Shown piece after piece: positions 42,948 to 55,326 of a stretch of 64,000 nucleotides of DNA. The translations under genes were made by a program, and so were the position numbers. Below the pieces are notes generated by a model. That model was given only the letters and a program-made list of their open reading frames with translations, was not told the DNA's origin and ran no database searches. The stretch's first letter is position 1, and each line of letters opens with the position of its first letter. Source of the DNA: Brenneria bubanii (GTDB lineage: Bacteria; Pseudomonadota; Gammaproteobacteria; Enterobacterales; Enterobacteriaceae); contig NZ_JAKMAJ010000002.1 of the NCBI RefSeq assembly GCF_022378355.1, positions 186,001-250,000 on the forward strand, written 5' to 3'.

Positions 42948-44015
42948 TCAGCTACCGGCAGCAGCGCTCACTTCCGCCGCCACGCGTTCAGTCGCATCGG
43001 GAATGGACACCGAACGAGCCTTTTGCGCCATCGACATCAGCGCGGCGCGATCCCAGCCGGCCAGAACGTCACTCACAGACGCCACGTTAAAATCTGGTTG
43101 TTCGATAATTTTTGCCGCCCCGGCATTTTCCAGCGACAAGGCATTCCAATACTGCTGCCGATCTTTGTGCTGGAAAGGCACAAACAGGGCCGCCAGTCCG
43201 GCGGCGGCAATTTCGCTGACCGTCAGCGCGCCAGATCGGCACACCACGACGTCGGCCCAGGCATATGCCTCCGACATGTCATCAATAAACTCGTCGATCC
43301 TGTGCTGCGTTTGCCCAACCTGCTGATACGCTTGCCGAACCTCCGCCAGAGCGCCTTTGCCGACCTGATGCCAAATCGTAATACTATCGCCTAACTTCTC
43401 GGCCACGCCCGGCATCGTCTGATTCAGGACTCTCGCTCCCTGACTGCCGCCGACCACCAACACGCGAATCGCTCCGCTACGTCCAGCCAGACGCGTCTCT
43501 GGCGCCGGTAAAGCCAATACGTCTGTTCTTACCGGATTGCCGACCACATCCGCCCGCGGAAACGCACCGGGAAAAGCCTGCAACACTTTCCTGGCGATGT
43601 GCGATAACCAACGGTTGGTCAGCCCGGCAATGCCGTTTTGTTCATGCAGCACCACGGGAACGCCGCATAGCCAGGCGGCTAAACCGCCTGGCCCGGAAAC
43701 ATAGCCGCCCATGCCCAGCACCACATCCGGCTTATAACGGCGAATAATCGCCTGCGCCTGACGAACGGCCCGAAAAATACGCAGGGGAGCGCTCAGCTGG
43801 GCTTTTAACCCTTTGCCGCGCAGTCCGGAGATACGGATAAAATCGATATCGATACCATGCCGGGGGACTAAATCCGCTTCCATGCGATCGGCAGTGCCTA
43901 ACCATCGCACCTGCCAACCCTGAGTCATCAGATGATGCGCGACGGCAAGGCCGGGGAAAACGTGCCCCCCCGTTCCGCCTGCCATCACCATTAAACGCTT
44001 TCCTTCGCCACTCAT
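42948..44015 (-). CDS. murG: UDP-GlcNAc transferase MurG (lipid II synthase)
   Basis: Adds GlcNAc to lipid I on the cytoplasmic face of the inner membrane. It has 355 residues. GT28 glycine loops [20 protein letters not shown] and [30 protein letters not shown]-terminal [19 protein letters not shown] and [13 protein letters not shown]. Start overlaps the ftsW stop by four bases. Confidence 0.98.
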   Translation of the reverse strand: MSGEGKRLMVMAGGTGGHVFPGLAVAHHLMTQGWQVRWLGTADRMEADLVPRHGIDIDFIRISGLRGKGLKAQLSAPLRIFRAVRQAQAIIRRYKPDVVLGMGGYVSGPGGLAAWLCGVPVVLHEQNGIAGLTNRWLSHIARKVLQAFPGAFPRADVVGNPVRTDVLALPAPETRLAGRSGAIRVLVVGGSQGARVLNQTMPGVAEKLGDSITIWHQVGKGALAEVRQAYQQVGQTQHRIDEFIDDMSEAYAWADVVVCRSGALTVSEIAAAGLAALFVPFQHKDRQQYWNALSLENAGAAKIIEQPDFNVASVSDVLAGWDRAALMSMAQKARSVSIPDATERVAAEVSAAAGS

Positions 44016-45214
44016 CTGGCCCCCCTCGTAAACGCCTGCGCTTTTGTCAGGCGCGTTTCAAAATCAATGCGTAGCAACAAAACGATGGCCGTCGACATGA
44101 TAAGCAGGCTTGAACCACCGTAACTGATTAACGGCAAGGTCAGTCCCTTGGTTGGCAGCATACCCGCCGCCGCGCCGACGTTTACCAAGGTCTGGAAACT
44201 GAACCAGATACCGATAGAGCAAGCCAGAAAACCTGAAAAACGCTGATTAATCTCCAACGCCCGCCGCCCGATGGACATCGCGCGAAAAGCGACGAAGAAT
44301 ATCATTAACAGCGCTAAAACCACACCGATATAGCCGAGCTCTTCGCCTAAAATGGAGAAAATAAAGTCGGTGTGCGCTTCCGGCAGATATTCCAGCTTTT
44401 GTATCGAGTTTCCCAGCCCTTGTCCCCAGAGTTCTCCCCGACCAAACGCCATCAGCGACTGGGTCAGTTGATAGCCGCTACCGAACGGATCTTCCCACGG
44501 ATTCCAGAAGGAAGTCACTCGCCGCATACGATAAGGTTCGGCGACAATCAGCAGGCAAACGGCGAAAATACCGCAGCCGATAATGGCCAGGAACTGCCAG
44601 AGTTTCGCCCCGGCCAAAAACAGCATCGCCAATGTGGTAATAAACAGCACCACCACCGTTCCCAGGTCTGGCTGAGCCAACAGCAACACGGCCAGCACCA
44701 CCATCACGCCCATCGGCTTACAGAAGCCCCAGAAATTGTTACGCACTTCTTCTACCTTGCGCACCATATAGCTGGATAGGTAACAAAACAGCGCCAGCTT
44801 GGATAACTCAGCCGGCTGAATACGCAATGGCCCCAGGGAAATCCAGCGGGATGCCCCGTTCACCGAACTACCGACCACCAGCACCACCAGCAGCATCACC
44901 ATCGCAATCAACAGCAGAACCGGGCTGTAACGTTGCCAAATCTCCATAGGAATGCGTAGCGTCACCAGCGCCAAAGCGAAAGCCAGGCCCAGGTACAACG
45001 CATCTCGCTTGGCAAACAGGAAAGGATCGCTCGCCAGACGTTGTCCGATAGGCATTGAGGCCGATGTCACCATCACAAAGCCGATGATCGCCAGCCCGAA
45101 CGTCAACCACACCAGCGTACGGTCATACAAGACAAGGCTCAGCGAATCGCTTTCCCGCGATCCCATGACCCAGTGCCTCAAGCGTTCGATCAATACCAGC
45201 CCAGAGAACCGCAT
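44012..45214 (-). CDS. ftsW: SEDS peptidoglycan polymerase FtsW
   Basis: Septal glycosyltransferase acting with FtsI. It has 400 residues with about 10 membrane helices. SEDS signatures: [72 protein letters not shown] and the C-terminal [14 protein letters not shown]. Overlaps murD by one base. Confidence 0.97.
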   Translation of the reverse strand: MRFSGLVLIERLRHWVMGSRESDSLSLVLYDRTLVWLTFGLAIIGFVMVTSASMPIGQRLASDPFLFAKRDALYLGLAFALALVTLRIPMEIWQRYSPVLLLIAMVMLLVVLVVGSSVNGASRWISLGPLRIQPAELSKLALFCYLSSYMVRKVEEVRNNFWGFCKPMGVMVVLAVLLLAQPDLGTVVVLFITTLAMLFLAGAKLWQFLAIIGCGIFAVCLLIVAEPYRMRRVTSFWNPWEDPFGSGYQLTQSLMAFGRGELWGQGLGNSIQKLEYLPEAHTDFIFSILGEELGYIGVVLALLMIFFVAFRAMSIGRRALEINQRFSGFLACSIGIWFSFQTLVNVGAAAGMLPTKGLTLPLISYGGSSLLIMSTAIVLLLRIDFETRLTKAQAFTRGAR

Positions 45215-46530
45215 TAGCCCAACTCCTCCGCCAGGCGAGCGAATTCATCACCCCGCTGCTCAAAACTGCGGAACTGATCGAGGCTGGCGCACGCAGGCGA
45301 CAGCAACACCATATCGCCCGGCGCCACGCGCCCCGCGATCAACCGCATGGATTGCTCCATTGTCTCTGTCTGATCGGTAATTTCAGGCCGCAACGCCGCC
45401 AGTTGCCGGCCATCACGACCGAAACAGTAGAGTCGTATGTTGTCGCCCTGAAAATAACGCAGCAACGGGGAGAAATCGGCGGATTTACCGTCCCCCCCTA
45501 ATAATAAGTGTAGAGTCCCTTCGATCTTCAAACCGTTTAACGCCGCTTCGGTACTGCCGACGTTGGTGGCTTTGGAGTCATTGATCCAACGCACGCCGTT
45601 ATGTTCCCAAACCAGTTGGAAGCGATGATGCAGCCCGGTAAACGCGGTAAGCGCGGTCAAAGCGGATGCGCGAGGAATGCCGACGGCATCCGCCAATGCC
45701 AGCGCAGCCAGCGCATTGGTGTAGTTATGCTGCCCCACCACCTTGATTTCCCGCGTGTTAAGCACCCGCTCCCCCTTGACTCGCAGCCAGGTTTCCCCCT
45801 GCTGGCGATTCAGGTGGTAATCGCCGACGTCGACGCCAAAACTGACGCAGCGGTCATCCGCGCCGCGGATCGGCATCGTCAGCGCGTCGTCCGCGTTAAC
45901 AATGCACACTTTGGCATTTTCATAAATACGTAACTTCGCCGCGCGATACTGCTGCAAGCCAAACGGGTAACGGTTGGTATGATCTTCGGTCACATTCAGA
46001 ATAGTCGCTGCCGCGGCATGTAAGCTGCGGGTTGTTTCCAATTGGAAGCTCGACAGCTCCAGTACATAAAGCTGACATTCATGCTGAAGCAATTGCAGCG
46101 CCGGAAGGCCAATATTTCCGCCTACGCCCACCTGCCAACCCGCTGCGCGCGCCATGTCGCCAACCAGCGTCGTCACCGTACTTTTACCGTTGGAGCCCGT
46201 AATCGCCACCACGGGCGCCTCGGCTTCTCGACAAAACAGCTCGATATCGCCGACGATCTCAATCCCCGCATCCGCGGCATCGCACAGTATCGGGGTCGAC
46301 AAGGCAATCCCCGGGCTCGCGACAATCAAATCGGCATCCATCAGCCAGCCGTCATTGAGATCGCCGAGATGGCGTTCCACATTGTCCGGCAACTTATCCA
46401 ATCCGGGAGGACTGACGCGGGTATCCACCACGCGAGGCACCACGCCACGCGCGAGAAAGAAATCGACACAGGAGAGACCGGTTAGTCCCAGCCCGATAAT
46501 GACGACTTTTTTACCCTGATAGTCCACCAT
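45214..46530 (-). CDS. murD: UDP-N-acetylmuramoylalanine--D-glutamate ligase
   Basis: Adds D-Glu. It has 438 residues. [23 protein letters not shown] loop [33 protein letters not shown], and [20 protein letters not shown]. Three bases after mraY. Confidence 0.98.
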   Translation of the reverse strand: MVDYQGKKVVIIGLGLTGLSCVDFFLARGVVPRVVDTRVSPPGLDKLPDNVERHLGDLNDGWLMDADLIVASPGIALSTPILCDAADAGIEIVGDIELFCREAEAPVVAITGSNGKSTVTTLVGDMARAAGWQVGVGGNIGLPALQLLQHECQLYVLELSSFQLETTRSLHAAAATILNVTEDHTNRYPFGLQQYRAAKLRIYENAKVCIVNADDALTMPIRGADDRCVSFGVDVGDYHLNRQQGETWLRVKGERVLNTREIKVVGQHNYTNALAALALADAVGIPRASALTALTAFTGLHHRFQLVWEHNGVRWINDSKATNVGSTEAALNGLKIEGTLHLLLGGDGKSADFSPLLRYFQGDNIRLYCFGRDGRQLAALRPEITDQTETMEQSMRLIAGRVAPGDMVLLSPACASLDQFRSFEQRGDEFARLAEELG

Positions 46531-46533
46531 ATT

Positions 46534-47616
46534 TTACCGTACCTTCAGCGTTGCCAGGCCAATCAGCACCAGCATCAGCGAAATAATCCAGAAACGTACG
46601 ATTACGCGCGGTTCCGGCCAACCTTTAAGTTCATAATGATGATGAATCGGGGCCATACGAAAGATGCGCTGACCGCGTAACTTAAAAGACCCTACCTGCA
46701 AAATGACCGACAGCGTTTCCACGACGAACACGCCGCCCATAATCACCAGTAAAAACTCCTGACGCAGCAGCACCGCAATCGTGCCGAGCGCGCCGCCTAA
46801 CGCCAGCGAACCGACGTCGCCCATGAAAACCTGGGCGGGATAGGTGTTAAACCACAGAAAACCCAGCCCCGCGCCGACAATCGCCGTGCATACCACCACC
46901 AGTTCACTGGCATGCCGGATATAAGGAATATGCAGATAACCGGCAAAATTCATGTTCCCCGTCGCCCAGGCGACCAGCGCAAACCCCGCGGCGACAAATA
47001 CCGTCGGCATGATGGCCAGGCCGTCCAGACCATCGGTGAGATTTACCGCATTGCTGGTGCCGACAATCACAAAATAGGCCAGCACGATATAGATTAGCCC
47101 CAGTTGCGGCATAACATCTTTAAAGAACGGCACGACCAGCAGCGTCGCCGGCGTGTCCTTGCCGATCGAATACATGACAAACGCCACCACCAGCGCAATC
47201 AGCGACTGCCAGAAATACTTCCAGCGCGCGATTAATCCTTTGGTGTCTTTGCGCACCACTTTGCGATAGTCGTCGACAAAGCCGACGAAACCGTACCCCA
47301 GCAGCACCACCAGCACACACCAGACATACGGATTAGCAAGATTCACCCACATCAGCACCGAAATCGTAATGGAGGCCAGAATCATCACGCCGCCCATGGT
47401 TGGCGTTCCTCGCTTGCTGAAATGCGACTCCGGCCCGTCGTTGCGCACCACCTGGCCAATCTGCAGCCGCTGCAGCCAGGCGATCAAATGCGGTCCCATC
47501 CATAAAGAAATGACCAATGCAGTCAGCAGGCTGACGATGGCTCGAAACGTCAAATAAGAAAAGACGTTGAAGCCGGAATAAAATTTGACCAGATGCTCGG
47601 CCAGCCACACTAACAT
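46534..47616 (-). CDS. mraY: Phospho-MurNAc-pentapeptide translocase (lipid I synthase)
   Basis: Integral membrane enzyme that transfers phospho-MurNAc-pentapeptide to undecaprenyl phosphate. It has 360 residues with 10 membrane helices. Active-site stretches: [64 protein letters not shown] and [15 protein letters not shown]. Overlaps murF by seven bases. Confidence 0.98.
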   Translation of the reverse strand: MLVWLAEHLVKFYSGFNVFSYLTFRAIVSLLTALVISLWMGPHLIAWLQRLQIGQVVRNDGPESHFSKRGTPTMGGVMILASITISVLMWVNLANPYVWCVLVVLLGYGFVGFVDDYRKVVRKDTKGLIARWKYFWQSLIALVVAFVMYSIGKDTPATLLVVPFFKDVMPQLGLIYIVLAYFVIVGTSNAVNLTDGLDGLAIMPTVFVAAGFALVAWATGNMNFAGYLHIPYIRHASELVVVCTAIVGAGLGFLWFNTYPAQVFMGDVGSLALGGALGTIAVLLRQEFLLVIMGGVFVVETLSVILQVGSFKLRGQRIFRMAPIHHHYELKGWPEPRVIVRFWIISLMLVLIGLATLKVR

Positions 47617-48971
47617 GTTGCATTCTCCTGTAATGCGCGTACTACCTGCTCCATCGCAGTGCTACGTGAACCCTTAACCAATATGCTTATTATTTTGTGT
47701 TCAGAGACTAACGCGCGGAGGCGTGAAACCAGCGCCGCCTTACTCTGAAAATGTTCGCCATTACCACTTGCCTGACCGATCAATTCACTTAACGTTCCTA
47801 CGCTTAATACCTTATCAATAGCGGCGGCGCGCGCGGCTTCGCCCACCTGACGATGACACTCCGCCGCCTGCTCGCCCAATTCGCCCATATCGCCGACGAC
47901 CATCACCCGATATCCCGGCATTTCGGCCAGAACCTGCGCCGCGGCGGTCATTGAGCCGACATTGGCGTTATAACTGTCGTCCAGCAGCAATTTGTCCTCG
48001 GCCAGCACAACCGGGAATAACCGTCCCGGTACGGCTTTCAGCTGCGCCAGACCGGCTTTGACCGACGCCAGGGACGCGCCGACCGACATAGCCAGCGCCG
48101 CCGCCGCCAGCGCATTCGCCACGTTGTGACGTCCCGGCAGCGGCAACATCACCTCAAGCTGACCAAACGGGGTATGCAGACTGAACCTTGTTCCCTGAGC
48201 ACAGACCCTGACATCGCTGGCAAAGAAATCGACATCGTTAGCCGCCTGTGGTGAAAAACGCCATAGCGTTTTATGGTTAAGCACTGTCTGCCAGTGCGGA
48301 TAATCGTTGCTGTCCGCGTTGATTATCGCTACGCCATCGGCAGGCAGACCGGCAAAAATTTCCCCTTTTGCCTGAGCGACGCCAGCCAGAGAACCGAAGC
48401 CTTCCAAATGTGCGGCGGCCAGGTTGTTGACTAACGCGCTTTCCGGACGCACCAGATCGGTGGTGTAGGCGATTTCGCCGATATGATTGGCGCCTAATTC
48501 AATAACCGCGAACTGATGTTCCGGCGTCAAACGCAATAATGTTAACGGCACGCCGATATCATTGTTAAAATTACCCGCGGTATAAAGAACATTGCCGCAT
48601 TGACGCAGGATCGCGGCAGTCATTTCCTTGACGGATGTTTTGCCGGAAGAACCGGTCAACGCCACCACGCGCGCGCTTGACTGTTCTCTTACCCAACCGG
48701 CCAGTTTTCCCAGCGCCAGACGCGTGTCCGGCACCAGCAGTTGCGGCAGCTCAACAGGTAAGCGCTTACTGACAAGGAGTGCGGCCGCGCCGTTTTTAAC
48801 GGCTTCTTCGGCATAGTCATGCGCATCAAATTTCTCGCCCTTTAACGCCACGAACAAACACCCGGCCTTAAGCTTGCGCGTATCGGTTGAAACCTCATCG
48901 ATCTCGACGCTCTCACCAATGAGTTTGGCGCTCAGGATGGAAGCAATCTGCCGTAAGGAAATACTCATCAT
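47610..48971 (-). CDS. murF: UDP-MurNAc-tripeptide--D-Ala-D-Ala ligase
   Basis: Adds the D-Ala-D-Ala made by DdlB. It has 453 residues (or 452 from ATG 48968). ATP loop [47 protein letters not shown] and [20 protein letters not shown]. Start overlaps the murE stop by four bases. Confidence 0.98.
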   Translation of the reverse strand: MMSISLRQIASILSAKLIGESVEIDEVSTDTRKLKAGCLFVALKGEKFDAHDYAEEAVKNGAAALLVSKRLPVELPQLLVPDTRLALGKLAGWVREQSSARVVALTGSSGKTSVKEMTAAILRQCGNVLYTAGNFNNDIGVPLTLLRLTPEHQFAVIELGANHIGEIAYTTDLVRPESALVNNLAAAHLEGFGSLAGVAQAKGEIFAGLPADGVAIINADSNDYPHWQTVLNHKTLWRFSPQAANDVDFFASDVRVCAQGTRFSLHTPFGQLEVMLPLPGRHNVANALAAAALAMSVGASLASVKAGLAQLKAVPGRLFPVVLAEDKLLLDDSYNANVGSMTAAAQVLAEMPGYRVMVVGDMGELGEQAAECHRQVGEAARAAAIDKVLSVGTLSELIGQASGNGEHFQSKAALVSRLRALVSEHKIISILVKGSRSTAMEQVVRALQENATC

Positions 48972-50455
48972 GCGATGACCCCCAGCAGGCGAGCGACGGT
49001 AATACGGTCTGAATAATCCAGCCGGTTATTACCGATCAATTGATAATCTTCATGGCCTTTCCCCGCCACCAGCACCACATCCTTTGCTTTTGCCTGCATG
49101 ACGGCGCTGGTAACGGCTTCAGCGCGGCCGTGAATGACCTGGACGCGTCCGGCATCCAGCAGACCTGATAATATATCGTTGATAATGGCGGATGGCGCCT
49201 CGCTACGCGGGTTATCGTCGGTCACTACGACACGATCGGCCAGTTGCTCCGCTACTGCCGCCATTAGTGGGCGCTTACCTTTATCACGATCGCCGCCACA
49301 ACCGAATACGCACCATAGCTGGCCTTTGCAGTGTAAACGGGCGGCTTCCAGCGCTTTTTCCAGCGCGTCCGGAGTATGGGCATAATCGACCAGGACCATA
49401 GGACGGTCTTCGGCGTGAAATGTTTCCATCCTGCCGCACACGGGTTGCAAATGCGAACCGGCCATAATCAGCTGGCTCAGGGGATACCCCAACGAAAGCA
49501 ACGTAGCCAGCGCCAGCAACAGATTGCTGACGTTAAATGCGCCTATCAGACGGCTTTCAATCTCACCATGACCCCAGCTGGAATCAAACTGAATAACGGC
49601 GCCGTTGTCGTGATAATCGATGCTGGTCGCTTTCAGCCAACGTCCGCGACAGCCGGGGACAAGATTGTTTTCCATGGTGACGGCGACGGCATCCGGCAGT
49701 TTATCCAGCCAGCGGCGACCGGCTTCATCATCCGCATTGATTATCATCTGCCCGACGCGATGCTCAGCGAACAGCGACCATTTAGCCGCTTCGTAATGTT
49801 CCATATCGCCATGGTAATCCAGGTGATCCCGACTCAGATTGGTAAACACCGCGGCGGAAAACGACAGCGCCGCCACTCGGCTTTGCACCAAACCATGAGA
49901 AGAAACCTCCATTGCGGCGAACGTTGCGCCCTGATCAACCAGTTGCCGCAATAGATGCTGTACCTCAACGGCCGACCCCGTGGTATTTTCTGCCGGAACA
50001 ACGCGGCTCAGCAGGCCGTTTCCAACCGTACCCATGATGGCGCTGGTTTCACCCAATGCCTGACTCCACTGCGCCAATAGCTGCGCTGTCGTCGTCTTAC
50101 CGTTGGTGCCGGTCACGCCAATCAATTGTAATTTTTCTGCCGGCTGTTGATAAAAACGTCCCGCCAGAGCGGAAAGCCGCTGGTTCAAATTGCTGAGATA
50201 AACCACCGGTACGCCCTGTATTTCTCGCACCGTACCATCGGCAGCCTCATCCCCGGCCTCGGCAATAATTGCCGCGGCGCCTTGCGCGATCGCCTGCGAA
50301 ATATAGCGACGACCATCCACCTTGTGGCCGACAACCGCGACGAACAGATCCCCGGCAGCCGCATGGCGACTGTCTAATGTCATTTCCCGCAACGCACACG
50401 CCGGAGCATCTTGCACCCAAGGCGCCAATAACTCGCGCAAATTACGATCTGCCAC
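48968..50455 (-). CDS. murE: UDP-MurNAc-L-Ala-D-Glu--meso-diaminopimelate ligase
   Basis: Adds the third residue of the stem peptide. It has 495 residues. ATP loop [18 protein letters not shown], and the meso-DAP specificity motif DNPR in [12 protein letters not shown], which shows the wall uses diaminopimelate, not lysine. Also [15 protein letters not shown]. Overlaps ftsI by 14 bases. Confidence 0.98.
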   Translation of the reverse strand: MADRNLRELLAPWVQDAPACALREMTLDSRHAAAGDLFVAVVGHKVDGRRYISQAIAQGAAAIIAEAGDEAADGTVREIQGVPVVYLSNLNQRLSALAGRFYQQPAEKLQLIGVTGTNGKTTTAQLLAQWSQALGETSAIMGTVGNGLLSRVVPAENTTGSAVEVQHLLRQLVDQGATFAAMEVSSHGLVQSRVAALSFSAAVFTNLSRDHLDYHGDMEHYEAAKWSLFAEHRVGQMIINADDEAGRRWLDKLPDAVAVTMENNLVPGCRGRWLKATSIDYHDNGAVIQFDSSWGHGEIESRLIGAFNVSNLLLALATLLSLGYPLSQLIMAGSHLQPVCGRMETFHAEDRPMVLVDYAHTPDALEKALEAARLHCKGQLWCVFGCGGDRDKGKRPLMAAVAEQLADRVVVTDDNPRSEAPSAIINDILSGLLDAGRVQVIHGRAEAVTSAVMQAKAKDVVLVAGKGHEDYQLIGNNRLDYSDRITVARLLGVIA

Positions 50456-52205
50456 CGGAACCCTCTTTTTGATTAATCACAAACTCATTTTTGTCGCCCG
50501 ATGGCAAAGCATCCGGCTCGATGTTCATCGTGCGCAGAACGCCGCCCATGATGGCGCCGAATATCGGTGCCGAAACCGCACCGCCGTAATATTTGCCGGC
50601 CTGAGGATCGTTGATGACAACGACCAGAGCAAACCGCGGGTTGCTGGCGGGCGCGACGCCTGCCGTGTAAGCAATGTATTTATTGATATATTTGCCATCG
50701 GGCCCGACCTTTTTCGCCGTCCCGGTTTTGATGGCGATTCGATAGCCTTTGATAGCCGCCTTGGTACCGCCGCCGCCCGGCAGGGCGACGCTTTCCATCA
50801 TGTGAACCACGGTACGCACCAGCGCTTCTGGAAACACGCGTTCACCAGCCACCGGCGGGTCGACTTTGGTGATCGATAACGGGCGATAGACCCCAAAGCT
50901 GCCGATGGTGGCGTAGACTCGCGCTAACTGTAACGGCGTTACCATTAGCCCGTAGCCGAAAGAGAAGGTGGCCCTCTCTATGTCAGACCACCGTTGTTTT
51001 TGCGGGTATAAGCCACTGCTTTCTCCGACCAACCCCAAATTGGTCGCTTTTCCCAGTCCAAAGCGCGAGTAGGTATCGACTAACGCAGAGGAGGGCATCG
51101 CTAACGCCAGTTTAGAAACTCCGACGTTACTCGACTTCTGAAGAACCCCGGTCAGGGTCAATTCGTTGTAGCGCGCCACGTCTTTTATTTCATGGCCGTT
51201 AACGTAATACGGCAGGGTATTAAGCACGCTGTTTTCTCTGATTACCCCGCGTTGCAGCGCCGTCATTACCACCATCGGCTTCACGGTGGAGCCGGGTTCG
51301 AAAATGTCGGTAATGGCGCGGTTTCGCATAATGTCTTTGGGCGTGCCGGACAGGTTATTGGGGTTGTAAGACGGGCTGTTCGCCATCGCCAATACTTCCC
51401 CGGTGCTCACATCAACCAGCACCGCAGTTCCGGATTCCGCCTTGTTAAAGGCCACGGCATTGTTCAATTCACGATAGACGAGCGCCTGCAGGCGCTCGTC
51501 TATGCTCAACACCAGATTGTGCGCGGCCTGACTGTCCACCGAAGAGATATCTTCGATTACGCGGCCGAACCGATCTTTACGTACGGTACGTTCGCCCGGT
51601 TGTCCGGTCAGCCAGCGGTCAAAACTTTTTTCAACCCCTTCAATCCCCTGTCCGTCAATATTGGTAAAACCAATCAAATGGGACGTAACCTGGCCCGAAG
51701 GATAGTACCGGCGGGATTCCTGACGCAAGTTAATGCCGGGCAACTTCAGTTTATGAATGTATTCGCCGATTGCCGGGTTAACCTGGCGCGCCAGATAGAC
51801 GAAGCGTCCTTTGGGATTGGCGTTAATCTTCGCAGCCATCTGATCCAGGGGAATTTCAAGCGCATCGGACAGCGCTTTCCAGCGAGTATCCTGCGTTATG
51901 CCGCCCTGGTCATTTAACTCTTTCGGGTCGGCCCATACCGCGTTTACCGGTACACTGACCGCCAGAGGGCGGCCGGCACGATCGCTAATCATGCCGCGGG
52001 CCGTCGGCACTTCCTGAACTCGCAGGGAACGCATGTCCCCTTCACGAACCAGTTTATCGGGATTGATCACCTGAAGATAAGCGGCACGAACCATCAGTCC
52101 AACCATCGCCAACAAAATGCAGCCGCAGAGCAACGCAAAACGCCAGCTAACAAAGCTGGCATGGTCTTCCTGGCGTTTTAATCTTCCTGTTCGAGCTGCT
52201 TTCAT
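50442..52205 (-). CDS. ftsI: Penicillin-binding protein 3, septal transpeptidase
   Basis: Class B PBP specific for division. It has 587 residues: cytoplasmic tail, membrane helix about 22-45 ([20 protein letters not shown]), pedestal domain, transpeptidase domain with Ser in [15 protein letters not shown], the SSN motif in [12 protein letters not shown], and KTGT in [12 protein letters not shown]. Follows ftsL by 23 bases. Confidence 0.98.
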   Translation of the reverse strand: MKAARTGRLKRQEDHASFVSWRFALLCGCILLAMVGLMVRAAYLQVINPDKLVREGDMRSLRVQEVPTARGMISDRAGRPLAVSVPVNAVWADPKELNDQGGITQDTRWKALSDALEIPLDQMAAKINANPKGRFVYLARQVNPAIGEYIHKLKLPGINLRQESRRYYPSGQVTSHLIGFTNIDGQGIEGVEKSFDRWLTGQPGERTVRKDRFGRVIEDISSVDSQAAHNLVLSIDERLQALVYRELNNAVAFNKAESGTAVLVDVSTGEVLAMANSPSYNPNNLSGTPKDIMRNRAITDIFEPGSTVKPMVVMTALQRGVIRENSVLNTLPYYVNGHEIKDVARYNELTLTGVLQKSSNVGVSKLALAMPSSALVDTYSRFGLGKATNLGLVGESSGLYPQKQRWSDIERATFSFGYGLMVTPLQLARVYATIGSFGVYRPLSITKVDPPVAGERVFPEALVRTVVHMMESVALPGGGGTKAAIKGYRIAIKTGTAKKVGPDGKYINKYIAYTAGVAPASNPRFALVVVINDPQAGKYYGGAVSAPIFGAIMGGVLRTMNIEPDALPSGDKNEFVINQKEGSGGRS

Positions 52206-52228
52206 GCTTAATTGGGCGCCTGTTTAGT

Positions 52229-52549
52229 TCATTGCTTAACCACAATATTTTCCTGTGACGGATCAACATGTCCCATTTTCAGTTTTTCCGTCGCGATCCG
52301 CTCAACGCGGCTATGATCCCCTAACGAATTCTCTTCCAGAATCAAGTTACGCCATTCAATATCCAGTGCATCGCGCTCCAGCAACAGATGTTCCCGCTCC
52401 GCGGTTAACAGGCGAGTTTTATGCGCCGTCGTCACCACAAACACGGCAGAAACCAAAACCGCGATCATCAACAAGGTCGGAATTTTGGCATTACGCAACA
52501 GGTCCTCGCCGATAACCCCGACCAACCCGTGACGCTCATGGCCTATCAT
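52229..52549 (-). CDS. ftsL: Cell division protein FtsL
   Basis: Small bitopic divisome protein partnering FtsB and FtsQ. It has 106 residues, about 15 shorter at the cytoplasmic N-terminus than E. coli FtsL but otherwise closely matching ([20 protein letters not shown]). Membrane helix about 24-45, then a coiled coil ([40 protein letters not shown]). Start overlaps the rsmH stop by four bases. Confidence 0.95.
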   Translation of the reverse strand: MIGHERHGLVGVIGEDLLRNAKIPTLLMIAVLVSAVFVVTTAHKTRLLTAEREHLLLERDALDIEWRNLILEENSLGDHSRVERIATEKLKMGHVDPSQENIVVKQ

Positions 52550-53487
52550 TCCGGCAGCCTCTCGGCAAATCGCAGGACTGAGCTGCGAGCCCGCGGATTT
52601 TCAGCCACTTCTTCAGCGGAAGGCTTCATTTTTCCCACCGATTTCAGGGTTTGCCCGCCCTGAAGTCGAAGCTGCTCTTCCGTCAACGGCATGCCGGCGG
52701 GTACCTGCGGACCACGGCTCTGATGGCGGATAAAGCGCTTCACAATTCTGTCTTCCAGAGAATGAAAGCTAATAACCGACAGACGACCATGCGCAGCCAA
52801 TACGCTCAGTGCACCGTTCAAGGCCTGCTCAATCTCTTCCAGCTCGCTGTTGATATAAATTCGGATAGCCTGAAAACTGCGCGTCGCCGGATGCTTATGC
52901 TTTTCGCGAATCGGGCTGGCGGCCGCGATTAATTCAGCCAACTCCTTGGTGCGCGTCATCGGTTCGGTGTGATTCCGTTCAACGATGGCGCGGGCGATGC
53001 GTTTGGCAAAACGTTCTTCACCGAAGGTTTTTAATACCCAGGCAATGTCATCCGCCTCCGCTTTCATCAACCATTCCGCCGCTGAAACCCCACGCGAGGG
53101 GTCCATACGCATATCCAACGGGCCATCGCGCATAAACGAGAAGCCGCGTTCCGGATCATCAAGCTGAGGAGAAGACACCCCCAAATCCAGTAATACGCCA
53201 TCAACGCGACCGGTAAGATCGCGCTCGGCCATGTAGTCGGCCAGTGCTGAAAACGGACCATGAATAATAGAAAACCGGGGATCGTCTATCGCCTTGGCGG
53301 CCTCAATAGCCTGAGGATCGCGATCGATTGCCAATAAACGTCCTTCAGCTCCCAACTGAGAAAGAATAAGACGAGAGTGGCCGCCACGGCCAAAAGTACC
53401 GTCTATATAGATTCCGTTACTGTGAATATTCAGGCCGTTGACGGCTTCATCCAATAGCACGGTCGTGTGTTTATAATTTTCCGGCAT
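52546..53487 (-). CDS. rsmH: 16S rRNA (cytosine-1402 N4) methyltransferase
   Basis: SAM-dependent methylation of C1402 in the ribosomal P site. It has 313 residues. [23 protein letters not shown] site [36 protein letters not shown] and [15 protein letters not shown]. Formerly mraW; second gene of the dcw cluster, two bases after mraZ. Confidence 0.98.
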   Translation of the reverse strand: MPENYKHTTVLLDEAVNGLNIHSNGIYIDGTFGRGGHSRLILSQLGAEGRLLAIDRDPQAIEAAKAIDDPRFSIIHGPFSALADYMAERDLTGRVDGVLLDLGVSSPQLDDPERGFSFMRDGPLDMRMDPSRGVSAAEWLMKAEADDIAWVLKTFGEERFAKRIARAIVERNHTEPMTRTKELAELIAAASPIREKHKHPATRSFQAIRIYINSELEEIEQALNGALSVLAAHGRLSVISFHSLEDRIVKRFIRHQSRGPQVPAGMPLTEEQLRLQGGQTLKSVGKMKPSAEEVAENPRARSSVLRFAERLPE

Positions 53488-53489
53488 GA

Positions 53490-53948
53490 CTATAGTGATA
53501 GGTCCTGCAATCGCTCAGACAACGCTTCCTGAGTCGACTGTTCTGCGTCGATATCATCCTTGACTTGTTGATACCAGGTCTGTTCATCCCACAATTCAAA
53601 CTTATTGAACTGCCCGACCAGCATCACTTCTTTTGTAAGACCTGCGTGTTGCCGCAACGTACCGGCAATTAATAAACGTCCCGCATTATCCATCTGACAT
53701 TCACTGGCATGCCCCAATAACAAACGCTGAACACGACGCTCGGCGGGGATCATACTCGACAGACGAGAAAGTTTTTGTTCAATAATTTCCCACTCAGGTA
53801 AGGGATAAAGCAGTAGGCATGGCTGGTGAAGATCTATGGTGCAAACCATTTGACCTTGCGATTCCTCATTCAGCGTATCCCGATATCGGGTTGGTACGGC
53901 AAGCCGCCCCTTGCTGTCGAGGTTAACCAGCGTCGCCCCACGAAACAT
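53490..53948 (-). CDS. mraZ: MraZ, transcriptional regulator of the dcw cluster
   Basis: A protein of 152 residues with two SpoVT/AbrB-like DNA-binding halves ([20 protein letters not shown] and [18 protein letters not shown]). It forms ring-shaped oligomers that bind repeats in its own promoter and repress the cluster. First gene of the 16.8-kb mraZ-ftsZ run. Confidence 0.97.
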   Translation of the reverse strand: MFRGATLVNLDSKGRLAVPTRYRDTLNEESQGQMVCTIDLHQPCLLLYPLPEWEIIEQKLSRLSSMIPAERRVQRLLLGHASECQMDNAGRLLIAGTLRQHAGLTKEVMLVGQFNKFELWDEQTWYQQVKDDIDAEQSTQEALSERLQDLSL

Positions 53949-53973
53949 TTCTGAGTTACCCCTCCATAACCTT

Positions 53974-54003
53974 TTTCACCACTTTATCCCACAAATTCCC
54001 ACA
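53974..54003. promoter_or_regulatory. MraZ-binding repeats
   Basis: On the minus strand three successive 10-base units: TGTGGGAATT, TGTGGGATAA, AGTGGTGAAA. These match the TGGGN-5-base-spaced repeats known to bind MraZ in enterobacteria. They lie 26-55 bases upstream of mraZ, just downstream of the promoter. Confidence 0.88.
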
Positions 54004-54009
54004 TTGAAG

Positions 54010-54039
54010 AGTGTACGGAGGGTATGAAAACCTTGTCAA
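54010..54039 (-). promoter_or_regulatory. mra promoter of the dcw cluster
   Basis: Minus strand: TTGACA (54034-54039), an 18-base spacer, TACACT (54010-54015). It precedes the MraZ repeats, so transcription starts within or next to them; MraZ binding would block it. Confidence 0.82.
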
Positions 54040-54830
54040 GCCAGAGCAGCTGTGCTTGAAAATTATTTCTGCGCGAAATTGAACCAGTATGAGGGTAAAA
54101 AAAATAAGGATGGATTATTAATAAAGATTAACGTCATGAAAATTTAAGAAAAATTCACTCAAAAATAACGTTGCATAAATAAATAGCGATAAATTTGCAT
54201 CAATCGATTATTTTTACTGTCACAGTCTGATACCAAATATAAATATTTCCAGAATAGTCTTAATTCGACGCAGACCTGTGCTGACAAGGCTTACGAGGGC
54301 GACGGTCATTATACTGCGATAGTAAACATTTGCTCAACGCCACATTTTTAGCATCCTTACTTATTGTTTCTTTATTAATCGTCAAACTGACTGAAATTTA
54401 CATTTTTAGTCTCGCCGACTTCACAACCAGAGGAAATAAAAACACTGTTTATATCAACAGATCTATTATCTTCTTCGACATTTATCCGTTCTGGTTAAAC
54501 ACCAGATAGCCTGTTCCCGACATTTATTAATCCGCTTCACGCCCCTCTATTTTTTATTAATGTAAGCCTCTGCGGGCAAAAAACACAACACATTGTTTAG
54601 CAACAGCTTTAACAACCATTGCGCCATAAACTAGCGATTCCACGAATAGCCAGAAATAAAGTAGCGATAAAGCTGATCAAACGGTCAAAAATAAATATTT
54701 TTAGCTACTTATTAAGCCACATAGCAGTGATGTACACTGGCGAAAATTTTAAATGCAAAACAAAAGACCACAAGAACAGGCATTGCGCTGACTTTTGTTC
54801 TATACGCCATCTTAACTGGAGTTAGTCGGT
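54040..54830. other. AT-rich gap between mraZ and alaE
   Basis: 790 bases, clearly more AT-rich than its surroundings. No open frame with a ribosome binding site; a 68-codon frame at 54619-54825 has no family resemblance. It carries the alaE promoter somewhere in its last 150 bases. It may be a remnant of lost genes at this insertion site; an sRNA cannot be excluded. Confidence 0.45.
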
Positions 54831-55304
54831 ATGTTTTCCCGCACATCACGCTTACGTAATGTAACCGCAGATACTTTTGCGTTAGTCGTTTATTGCTTCA
54901 TTACCGGCATGGTCATTGAAGTCGGGCTGTCCGGCATGAGCCTTGAACAGTCCTTCTCTTCTCGGCTGCTGTCTATTCCGGTCAATATCGTGGTCGCCTG
55001 GCCCTATGGTATTTACCGCGACCAGGTGCTTGGTATCGCTAAGCGTTACGTCTCGGAACATTTTCTGATACGCAACCTCGCCGACCTGTTCGCCTATGTC
55101 AGTTTCCAGTCGCCGGTCTATCTCGCTATTCTTTGGGCTATCGGAGCGGATGCTTCACAGATACTCACCGCCGTGGCCAGCAATGCTGTGATTTCAATGG
55201 TGATGGGGGTGCTGTATGGATATTTTCTGGAGTACTGCCGCCGGTTATTCAGGGTTGCGATCCCCCATCATTTTCACGATGCCACTCGGCAGCAGCCGAA
55301 CTGA
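54831..55304 (+). CDS. alaE: L-alanine exporter AlaE
   Basis: Inner membrane exporter that relieves toxic alanine build-up. It has 157 residues with four predicted membrane helices ([71 protein letters not shown]). The stretches [20 protein letters not shown] and [11 protein letters not shown] closely follow E. coli AlaE (YgaW). GGAG precedes the ATG. In E. coli the gene lies elsewhere, so its place here beside the dcw cluster is a relocation. Convergent with the deformylase-like gene. Confidence 0.92.
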   Translation: MFSRTSRLRNVTADTFALVVYCFITGMVIEVGLSGMSLEQSFSSRLLSIPVNIVVAWPYGIYRDQVLGIAKRYVSEHFLIRNLADLFAYVSFQSPVYLAILWAIGADASQILTAVASNAVISMVMGVLYGYFLEYCRRLFRVAIPHHFHDATRQQPN

Positions 55305-55326
55305 TGTCCGGCGCGCAGGAACAAGC

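Noticed and set aside
54619-54825. 68-codon open frame before alaE
   Set aside because: Basic, low-complexity translation with no ribosome binding site; likely chance.
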